A DNA stretch of 64,000 nucleotides from Salarchaeum japonicum_A (GTDB taxonomy: Archaea > Halobacteriota > Halobacteria > Halobacteriales > Halobacteriaceae), in NCBI RefSeq assembly GCF_049705945.1, contig NZ_JBNAMV010000004.1, positions 2,046,001 through 2,110,000 of the forward strand, read 5' to 3'. Under the pieces are notes generated by a model, which ran no database searches, was not told where the DNA came from, and saw only the letters and a program-made list of their open reading frames with translations. Below are positions 8,733-15,484 of the stretch, in pieces. A program made the position numbers and the translations under genes. Each line of letters opens with the position of its first letter. Position 1 is the stretch's first letter.

Positions 8733-9137
8733 TCAGAACGGGGATTCGACGGTCTGGTCGTCGCCGTCGTCGCTCGCGTCCACGTCGACGTCTTCCGCGT
8801 TCAGCGTCTCGGCGAGGTCGCCGCGCTCTTCGAGTTCCGCGAGGATGTCGCTCCCGCCGACGAACTCGCCCTCGACGTACGTCTGGGGGATGGTCTCCCA
8901 GCCGGAGTACTCTTCGAGCGCAGCGCGGAACGCGTCGAGGTTCTGGAGCACGTCCACGGTCTCCACGTCCTCGCGGTATTTGGTGATGAGGCCGATGGCG
9001 CGCTTCGAGAACCCGCACTGGGGCATCATCGGCGTGCCCTTCATGAACAGCACGACTTCGTTGTTCTCGATGGCGTCGTCCACGCGCTCTTGGACGTCGT
9101 CGGCGTCGAGGCCCTCGTCGGCGGGGTCGAATGTCAT
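8733..9137 (-). CDS. Monothiol glutaredoxin, CGFS type
   Basis: A 134-residue CGFS monothiol glutaredoxin, which in other organisms holds and transfers 2Fe-2S clusters with glutathione-like thiols. The VVLFMKGTP strand-turn is followed by the active-site CGFS at residues 41-44; TIPQTYVEGEFVGGSDIL is the conserved substrate/thiol-binding end of the fold. About 20 acidic residues extend the C-terminus, typical halophilic adaptation. I chose the ATG at 9137, since the 23 upstream in-frame codons are not family-like. Haloarchaea lack glutathione and mostly use gamma-glutamylcysteine, so the natural thiol is inferred. Confidence 0.9.
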   Translation of the reverse strand: MTFDPADEGLDADDVQERVDDAIENNEVVLFMKGTPMMPQCGFSKRAIGLITKYREDVETVDVLQNLDAFRAALEEYSGWETIPQTYVEGEFVGGSDILAELEERGDLAETLNAEDVDVDASDDGDDQTVESPF

Positions 9138-9210
9138 ACTCGTGTGGTGGGTGTCGAGGAAGAAAGGCGTTGTGTCACCCGCCACCGTCGCCGGCGTTCG
9201 CGCCACATAG

Positions 9211-9219
9211 CCTTAAGCC
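9211..9219 (+). promoter_or_regulatory. TATA box for the acetamidase gene
   Basis: CCTTAAGCC centred about 27 bases before the ATG at 9242, the spacing expected for a leaderless archaeal transcript. It supports the chosen start. Confidence 0.6.
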
Positions 9220-9241
9220 GGTTCGTGCCTTTCGTGGACGT

Positions 9242-10192
9242 ATGGCATACTCCGTCGATTACGAGCTGAGCGACGACGACGAGAACATCCACAACGCCTG
9301 GGACAACTCCCTCGACCCGATTCTGACCGTCGAACCGGGCGAGGTCGTTCGCTTCGAGTGCCGGGACGCCGTGGACGGCCAAGTCGACATGGAGACGACA
9401 GCCGCGGAGTTCGGCGAAGTGAGCTTCGACCCCGTCCATCCCCTCACTGGTCCGGTGTACGTCGAGGGCGCGGAACCGGGCGACGTGCTGGAGGTCGAAC
9501 TCCTCGACCTCGAACACAAGGGCTGGGGGTACACCGGCTTCATGCCGGGCGACATGGGGCTCGGCCTGCTCCCCGAGGACTTCGAGGAGTCCGGCTATCA
9601 CGCGTGGGACCTCGACGGCGACATCGGCCACTTCGTGAACGACATCGAAGTCCCGCTCCACCCCTTCCCCGGAACCATCGGGAACGCACCGGCGGCGGAC
9701 GGCGAGCACGACACGCTCCCGCCGCGCGACGTGGGCGGGAACATGGACGTGAAGCACATGACCGCCGGCTCCACCGTCTACCTCCCGGTCGAGGTCGCGG
9801 GCGCGCTGTTCTCCACAGGCGACTGTCACGCCGCGCAGGGCGACGGCGAGGTCTGCGTGACGGGTATCGAAGCCCCGATGTTCGTCACTGCGCGCTTCGA
9901 CGTCCGGAAGGACATGGACATCTCCCAACCCCAGTTCGAGAGCGACCACCCGTACACGCCGACGGGCCGGGACGAACCGATGTACGCCACCACCGGCATC
10001 GCCGACGACCTCATGGTCGCGACGAAGAAGGCGATTCGCCACATGATCGACCACCTCGAAGCCGAGCGCGGCCTCACCCGCGGCGAGGCCTACATCCTCT
10101 GCTCGGCCATCGTCGACCTCAAAATCAGCGAAGTCGTCGACGCGCCGAACTGGACGGTGACCGCTTACGTTCCGGAATCTATCTTCCCGTAG
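9242..10192 (+). CDS. Acetamidase/formamidase family protein
   Basis: A 316-residue member of the acetamidase/formamidase family (FmdA/AmdA), which hydrolyses short amides to acid plus ammonia. Diagnostic segments are VYVEGAEPGDVLEVELLDL near residue 75, FPGTIGNAP near residue 142, GGNMDVKHM and the strongly conserved GDCHAAQGDGEVC near residue 198. The start ATG at 9242 agrees with the TATA box upstream; an earlier in-frame start would be out of register with it. The last 14 codons reappear as a second copy 61 bases downstream, see the pseudogene entry. A formamide substrate would yield formate, which is notable given the formate locus at 39-49 kb, but that link is speculation. Confidence 0.9.
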   Translation: MAYSVDYELSDDDENIHNAWDNSLDPILTVEPGEVVRFECRDAVDGQVDMETTAAEFGEVSFDPVHPLTGPVYVEGAEPGDVLEVELLDLEHKGWGYTGFMPGDMGLGLLPEDFEESGYHAWDLDGDIGHFVNDIEVPLHPFPGTIGNAPAADGEHDTLPPRDVGGNMDVKHMTAGSTVYLPVEVAGALFSTGDCHAAQGDGEVCVTGIEAPMFVTARFDVRKDMDISQPQFESDHPYTPTGRDEPMYATTGIADDLMVATKKAIRHMIDHLEAERGLTRGEAYILCSAIVDLKISEVVDAPNWTVTAYVPESIFP

Positions 10193-10253
10193 CGAGCGCT
10201 GTCCTGGTGGATTCTCCAAGGGCGAGACGCGAGCGGAGTGAGCGGCGAGGGCT

Positions 10254-10295
10254 TGGACGGTGACCGCCTACGTTCCGGAGTCAATCTTCCCGTAA
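10254..10295 (+). pseudogene. Remnant of a second acetamidase gene (last 13 codons plus stop)
   Basis: These 42 bases match 10151-10192, the end of the intact acetamidase gene, at 38 positions. All four differences are synonymous third-position or stop-codon changes, so both copies encode WTVTAYVPESIFP followed by a stop. No start or upstream domain is present before it, so this is the tail left after deletion of, or recombination between, tandem paralogs. Confidence 0.8.
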
Positions 10296-10345
10296 CTCTC
10301 CGGGAGAGTCGAAAGCGACTCGTCGCGCGGGCGAGTCCTCCGGGT

Positions 10346-10930
10346 ATGGAGTACGCGCCGGACGACGTGGCGTCGATGTACCGGACGCTCTCGGGCGCGG
10401 TGGTGCCGCGCCCCATCGCCTGGGTGTCCTCGACGAACCCGGATGGTGTGGACAACCTCGCACCGTACAGTTTCTTCAACGTGGTGTCGGTCGAGCCGCC
10501 GACGGTGATGTTCTCGCCGCTGGACACGGACGAGCGCTCGAAGGACACGACGCGGAACGTCCGGGAGACGGAGGAGTTCGTCGTGAACGTCGTCACGGGC
10601 GACACCGTGGAGGCGATGAACGAGACGAGCGCGACCCTGCAGGCCGACCAGTCCGAGTTCGAGCACGCGGGCGTCACGCGCGTTGACTCGGAGACCGTCA
10701 AACCGCCGCGCGTAGCGGAGTCGCCGGTGAACTTCGAGTGCTCGCTGTACGACACGCTCCGCGTCGGTGACTCCGTGCTCGTCATCGGTGAAGTCGAGCA
10801 CGTCCACGTGGACGACGCGCTCGCGCCCGACGGCGAACTGGACGTGCGCGAACTCGACGCGGTCGGCCGACTCGCCGGCAGTTTCTACTCGTACACCCGC
10901 GACCGGTTCTCGCTCGAACGCCCCCCGTAG
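10346..10930 (+). CDS. Flavin reductase (FMN-binding split-barrel) protein
   Basis: A 194-residue protein of the flavin reductase-like/flavoredoxin family, which binds FMN in a split barrel and passes electrons from NAD(P)H or donates flavin. Typical segments are VVPRPIAWVSSTNPDG near residue 20, NLAPYSFFNVVS near residue 37, PPTVMFSP and the FVVNVV strand. ATG at 10346 is chosen because the 36 preceding in-frame codons include the remnant acetamidase tail in another frame and are not protein-like. The partner oxygenase, if any, is not adjacent. Confidence 0.85.
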   Translation: MEYAPDDVASMYRTLSGAVVPRPIAWVSSTNPDGVDNLAPYSFFNVVSVEPPTVMFSPLDTDERSKDTTRNVRETEEFVVNVVTGDTVEAMNETSATLQADQSEFEHAGVTRVDSETVKPPRVAESPVNFECSLYDTLRVGDSVLVIGEVEHVHVDDALAPDGELDVRELDAVGRLAGSFYSYTRDRFSLERPP

Positions 10931-10940
10931 CGGCGACACG

Positions 10941-10950
10941 TATTTACTCC
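10941..10950 (+). promoter_or_regulatory. TATA-like element for moxR
   Basis: TATTTACTCC about 25 bases before the ATG at 10970, consistent with leaderless transcription. Confidence 0.5.
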
Positions 10951-10969
10951 CGGCGTCGCCCCTTCCTGT

Positions 10970-11923
10970 ATGCAACACGCAGAGGCGGCGTCTCGCCTGC
11001 GCGATGTCCTCGACGAGGTGAGCGGCGCGGTCGTCACCCGCGAGGAGTTCCTCGAACTCGTCGTCACCAGTCTCGTCGCCGACGGCCACGTCCTCCTCGA
11101 AGACGTGCCCGGAACCGGAAAAACGCTCACCGCGCGGAGTTTCGCCACCGCGCTCGGCCTCGACTTCTCCCGAATCCAGTTCACGCCCGACCTCCTCCCC
11201 GCGGACATCACGGGGTCGAACATCTACAACGAGTCCACGGGCGAGTTCTCGTTCAACCCCGGCCCGCTGTTCGCGAACGTCGTGCTCGCGGACGAGATCA
11301 ATCGCGCGCCGCCGAAGACGCAGGCCGCGCTCCTCGAAGCGATGGGCGAGGGCCAGGTCTCGGTGGACGGAACCACCCACAAGCTCCCGGAGCCGTTCTT
11401 CGTCATCGCGACACAGAACCCCGTCGAGCAGGAGGGAACGTTCGGTCTCCCCGAGGCCCAGCGCGACCGATTCATGGTGAAGACCGATATGGGCTATCCG
11501 GACTTCGCGGGCGAGCGCGAACTCATCGACCGCCGCGCGGAGCGCGACACCCAGATTCCGACGGTGGGCCGCGTGCTCGACCCCGAGACGGTTCGAGAGA
11601 TTCAGGCGACCGTGGAGACGGTGGACGTGGAGGAACGCCTCCGGGACTACGTGGTGGAACTCGGGCGGCGGACGCGCGAGGACGAGCGCGTGGACGTCGG
11701 CGTCAGCCCGCGCGGCATTCAGAAACTGTTCGAGGCGGCGCGCGGCGCGGCGGTCGTGCAGGGCCGCGACTACGTCGTGCCCGACGACGTGAAGCGCGTC
11801 GCGGGGCCCGCGCTCCAGCACCGACTCGTCCTCACCGCGGAGGCGAACGTCCGCGGCGTCGACCGCGAGGACGTGGTTTCGGACGTGCTGGACAGCCTGG
11901 ACGTGCCGGCGGTCGCGGACTGA
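10970..11923 (+). CDS. moxR: MoxR-family AAA+ ATPase
   Basis: A 317-residue MoxR ATPase, a chaperone-like AAA+ protein that remodels partner complexes and is usually encoded with DUF58 and transglutaminase genes. Walker A is DVPGTGKT near residue 45, Walker B is LADEINRAPPKTQ near residue 107, and sensor 1 is IATQNPVEQEGT near residue 144. Its stop at 11921-11923 directly abuts the stop of the opposing operon (11924), with no spacer. So in this genome moxR is transcribed toward, not with, its DUF58 partners. The identity of the ATPase is secure; the client is inferred from context. Confidence 0.93.
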   Translation: MQHAEAASRLRDVLDEVSGAVVTREEFLELVVTSLVADGHVLLEDVPGTGKTLTARSFATALGLDFSRIQFTPDLLPADITGSNIYNESTGEFSFNPGPLFANVVLADEINRAPPKTQAALLEAMGEGQVSVDGTTHKLPEPFFVIATQNPVEQEGTFGLPEAQRDRFMVKTDMGYPDFAGERELIDRRAERDTQIPTVGRVLDPETVREIQATVETVDVEERLRDYVVELGRRTREDERVDVGVSPRGIQKLFEAARGAAVVQGRDYVVPDDVKRVAGPALQHRLVLTAEANVRGVDREDVVSDVLDSLDVPAVAD

Positions 11924-13531
11924 TTATCGGAGCGCGAACACGAGCGCGAGGAGCGCCACGCCGCTCCCGACGACGGCGACGGGGAGCGCGTTCGGGTTCG
12001 AGAACGACATCGCGGTCCCGTAGTTCGCGACGCCGACCGCGAGCGCCGCGGCGGCGACGCCGACGAGGAGCGTGCCGACGAGGTGGACGCCCTCGACGCC
12101 CGCCGTGCCGGCGTGCCGACCGATTTCGTCCCCGAGTTTCGTTGCGTACTCGCCGGCGTCCCAGACGACGAGCGCGGCGACGACGCAGGCGAGGAACCGC
12201 AGCGGCGTGACGGCGTCCGTGGTGCCGGCGAACGCCGCGGCGACGAACAGACCGGCGGCGGCGAGCGCGGGGCCGAACGTGTCCACGGGGAGGACGCGCA
12301 GGCCGACGCCGACGCGCGCGACGACCAACGTCGCGGTGGCGGCGACGAGCACGACCGCGAGCAGTACGGCCGCGACCGTGAACGTCCCGTAGTAATCGAC
12401 TACCGCGCCGGACTGTCCGCGAATCGTGCCCGCGACCGTGTACGGGACGGTCGAGAGCACGAACGACCGGAGTTCCGCCACGAGCGGCCCGTGCACGGCG
12501 AGGGTTCCGGCGACGAGAGCGCCGCCGGCGACCGTCGGGGCGTTCCGGACGGCCGCCGCGCCCGCCGACGCCCGCGCGAGCCGACGGAACAGCCAGCCGA
12601 GGAGTGCGCCCGCGAGTCCGACGGCTGCCGCGGCGACGAGCACCGTTCTGAGCGCGCCGAGCGTCGTGACCGCGACCAGCACGTCGTAGGCCGTCGCGGG
12701 GAGGACGCGCTGGAGCCGCATCGGCGAAATCGCGAACCGGGTGAGCGTGCCCGCGGCGAGCAGTACGATGCCGAACAGCGTGACTTGGTAGAGAGCGCGC
12801 CGAACCGCCGTCACCGCAGTCGGTGCGTCGAGCAGTTCCGCGACGGGGAGGGAACGAAGCGCGCCAGCGGTCGCGAGCGACGCGAGCACGAGCAGCGCCG
12901 CGAACGAGAACAGGCTCGGCGTCATCGTTCCCGGTGAGAGCAGCGCGCCCGCGACCGCGTCAAGGACGTCCGCGACGGTGTCGCCGACGGACCCCTGGAG
13001 GCCGCCGAGTTCGGTGTTCCCGACGGCGGCGAGCGCGACGAGCACGCCTGCGGCGGCGATGCCGACGAACGCCGTTCGTCCCGCGACCTTCGAGAACTTC
13101 CGGAGGCTGTCGCGGTCCGCGAGGTCGCCGACGCTCACGGTCGCGCCGAGCGCCGCGGCGGTGAGGCCGACGACGACGGCGAGACGGCCGAGCACGACGA
13201 GCGTCGCCTCCGCGACCTGTCCGGGCGTCGGTTGCGGGAACAGCGCGCCGAACAGCGTCACGGCGGCGTACACCGCGCCGACGGTGACGCCGACGCCGAG
13301 CGGGAGGACGGCGACGCCCGCGAGGAAGCGCGCGGCGAGCCGCCAGCGCTCGCGCGTGACGAGCCAGAGTCCGAGCGCGAACGGCACGGCGGCCGTCCAC
13401 GCGAGCGCGATGGACGGTTCGAGGCCGAGCGGCCGGGCGAGCGCGACGCTGACCGCGAGCGTCCCGAGGAGGACGACTGCAGTCCCGAGCCGGGTCGGCC
13501 GCCACGTCGTGTCGGTGAGTGTTCGCGTCAT
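11924..13531 (-). CDS. Polytopic membrane protein of the DUF58/transglutaminase operon
   Basis: A 535-residue integral membrane protein with about 12-14 hydrophobic helices, rich in Ala, Val and Leu, with no catalytic motif that I recognise. It is the last gene of a four-gene operon; its first bases overlap the end of the DUF58 gene by 4 bases (13528-13531). Similar large membrane proteins end this operon in other haloarchaea, where they are annotated only as domains of unknown function. A role as membrane anchor or channel for a cell-envelope processing complex is inference from context. Confidence 0.72.
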   Translation of the reverse strand: MTRTLTDTTWRPTRLGTAVVLLGTLAVSVALARPLGLEPSIALAWTAAVPFALGLWLVTRERWRLAARFLAGVAVLPLGVGVTVGAVYAAVTLFGALFPQPTPGQVAEATLVVLGRLAVVVGLTAAALGATVSVGDLADRDSLRKFSKVAGRTAFVGIAAAGVLVALAAVGNTELGGLQGSVGDTVADVLDAVAGALLSPGTMTPSLFSFAALLVLASLATAGALRSLPVAELLDAPTAVTAVRRALYQVTLFGIVLLAAGTLTRFAISPMRLQRVLPATAYDVLVAVTTLGALRTVLVAAAAVGLAGALLGWLFRRLARASAGAAAVRNAPTVAGGALVAGTLAVHGPLVAELRSFVLSTVPYTVAGTIRGQSGAVVDYYGTFTVAAVLLAVVLVAATATLVVARVGVGLRVLPVDTFGPALAAAGLFVAAAFAGTTDAVTPLRFLACVVAALVVWDAGEYATKLGDEIGRHAGTAGVEGVHLVGTLLVGVAAAALAVGVANYGTAMSFSNPNALPVAVVGSGVALLALVFALR

Positions 13532-14871
13532 GTGAGGAGGTGGGTGAGTGAGGCGTCAAGCACGGTGTCGAGCGGGTCGTCGAGGTTCCAGTCCACGACG
13601 CGCACGTCGCGCTCGCGGAGGGTCCGCGTCCGGAGGTCGCGGTGGACGCGCGCGAGACGCCCGCCGGTCGATTCGTCCGGGAGCACGTCCGGGCTGACGA
13701 CGGTGACGCCGTACCCGCGGGTGGCGAGCGCGCTCGCGGTGCGGACGGGCCAGTTGTCGAGCAGCGGCGACACGAGCACGACTTCGGCGCGCGCCGGCAG
13801 TCGTTCGCCGAGTTCGGGCACCCAGTCCGTCGTCGCGGCGTCCCAGGACTCCGCGTTCGGCGGTTTGGACTGCCAGGTCGCTCTCGGGTCGGGCGTGTCG
13901 TCCGCGGCGGCTTCGACGGCGCTGAACACGAGGTCGGCGCTCTCGCGGCCGTCCGCGGCGGCCACCCACGGCAGCCCGTCCGGGCCGAGCGGCGCGCCGT
14001 GCGACGCGTCGAGTCCGACTGCGGTCACGTCGGTGTCGATGCTCGCGGCGGTCAGCGCGCCGTGGAGTCGACGGCCGACGTACCCCGCGAGTTCGGTTCC
14101 CGTCGGTTCGCCCGGCCCCGCGACGACCCGCGTCGGCGGTCGCGCGTCCACGACGAGCGCGGCGCGCACGGCGTGTTCCTCCCGGAACTCGACCGTGGAG
14201 AGTTCGCCGGTCTTCGCGTACTGCCGCCAGTTCAGGCGGTTCACGGGGTCGCCGTGCTGGTACTCGCGGGTCGCGTGGAACTCGAGACCGCTCCCGCCGC
14301 GGTCCGTCGTCTGCGTGCCCGCGCGGAGCGTCGTCGAGTCCGTTATCGGCGGCGCGTCCACCGCGCGCTGCCCGACGAGTTCGGTGTCGCCCTCGGGGTC
14401 TGCGTCGACGGTGACGGTCGTTGAGGCGGAGAACGACCGCGCCCGCGCGACCGGCGCGTCGAACGCGTAGGTTCCGCGCTTCGCCACGACCTCGTACTCG
14501 ACGCTCGCCTCGGAGCCGGCGCTGAGCGCGGTGGATACGCGCGGTGCGCCCGACGCGACCGCGAGTTCGTCCGGCACGCCGTCCACGACGCGGAGGTCGG
14601 GAATCGCGGAGTCGCCCGCGTTCTCGACGGTCAGCGTGACCGTGACGCGCTCGCCCGGCCGGGGTGCGCTCGCGCCGAACGCCCGCGTCACCCGCACTCG
14701 ACCGCGGGACGGAACGGTCGTGAGAGCGTCGTACGCCGCGAACGCGGCCGGAATCGCTGCGGCCGCGATGACGAGCGGCGCGGTGTAGAGGAAGCCGACG
14801 CCCGCGAGCGTGAGCGCGCCGACGCCGGCGACGCCCCAGCGCCCCGAGCGCTCCCGAACGCCGTCACTCAT
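13528..14871 (-). CDS. DUF58 domain protein
   Basis: A 447-residue membrane-anchored protein. Two hydrophobic helices near the N-terminus (residues ~14-45) are followed by an Ig-like extracellular or periplasm-like region and then the DUF58 core, recognised by EFHATREYQHGDPVNRLNWRQYAKTGEL around residues 198-225 (quoted in part: REYQHGDPVNRLNW) and the VVDAR strand of a von Willebrand A-like fold. DUF58 proteins work with MoxR ATPases and transglutaminases, perhaps in assembly of surface proteins. It overlaps its upstream neighbour by 8 bases and its downstream neighbour by 4, so the operon is tightly coupled. Confidence 0.85.
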   Translation of the reverse strand: MSDGVRERSGRWGVAGVGALTLAGVGFLYTAPLVIAAAAIPAAFAAYDALTTVPSRGRVRVTRAFGASAPRPGERVTVTLTVENAGDSAIPDLRVVDGVPDELAVASGAPRVSTALSAGSEASVEYEVVAKRGTYAFDAPVARARSFSASTTVTVDADPEGDTELVGQRAVDAPPITDSTTLRAGTQTTDRGGSGLEFHATREYQHGDPVNRLNWRQYAKTGELSTVEFREEHAVRAALVVDARPPTRVVAGPGEPTGTELAGYVGRRLHGALTAASIDTDVTAVGLDASHGAPLGPDGLPWVAAADGRESADLVFSAVEAAADDTPDPRATWQSKPPNAESWDAATTDWVPELGERLPARAEVVLVSPLLDNWPVRTASALATRGYGVTVVSPDVLPDESTGGRLARVHRDLRTRTLRERDVRVVDWNLDDPLDTVLDASLTHLLT

Positions 14872-15484
14872 CGCTCTCCCTCCGGTTCTCGATGGCGGCG
14901 AGCGCGCGCTCGACGCGGCGCTCCCGTGCTGCTGCCGGGTCCACCCACGACCGTAGCCGACTCAACAACGGATACGAGGCGTCGTCGGCGAGGAACGCCG
15001 AGGCGACCCGGTCGTCCGTCCACGACCCGTCGGCGACCGCTGCGGTCGGGTCGTCCGCGTCCGCGTGCTCCAGGACCGCGACGGCGGTGTCGCGGAGCGC
15101 GTGCCGCGTCGTGTCGAGCGCGTCCGCCGACCCTTCGACCGCGCTCGATACCGTTCGGTCCATCGCCGACGCCGCCCGGACGCGGTCGTCGCCGTACACG
15201 AACTCGGGCGGGCGCTCCCGGTACGCGGCGAACCGCGCGGCCGGCGACCCGTCCACCGGACGAGACGACCGACCGAACGGCCGCCACGCCCGCAGCGCCG
15301 CGTACAGCGTCAGGAGCGCGCCGAGTCCCGCGAGTACGGGCGTCGGCTCCATCCCGCCGAGCGCGTCCTGGACGTTCGCGAGCGGCGCGACGGACTCGAC
15401 GAGGCTCGGGCGGTACGTGTAGAGGTAGGCGGCCGCGAGCGACGCCAGGCCGACCGTTCCGCCGAACCACGTTCGAAGCCGCAT
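14864..15484 (-). CDS. Two-helix membrane protein of the DUF58/transglutaminase operon
   Basis: A 206-residue protein with two N-terminal membrane helices (residues ~10-25 and ~48-66) and a soluble Asp/Ala/Arg-rich C-terminal region. No known catalytic motif. The ATG at 15484 overlaps the TGA of the transglutaminase gene; a GTG one codon earlier is an equal alternative. Haloarchaeal homologs occupy the same place in this operon. The function is unknown; the constant gene order suggests a structural subunit of the same complex. Confidence 0.72.
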   Translation of the reverse strand: MRLRTWFGGTVGLASLAAAYLYTYRPSLVESVAPLANVQDALGGMEPTPVLAGLGALLTLYAALRAWRPFGRSSRPVDGSPAARFAAYRERPPEFVYGDDRVRAASAMDRTVSSAVEGSADALDTTRHALRDTAVAVLEHADADDPTAAVADGSWTDDRVASAFLADDASYPLLSRLRSWVDPAAARERRVERALAAIENRRESDE

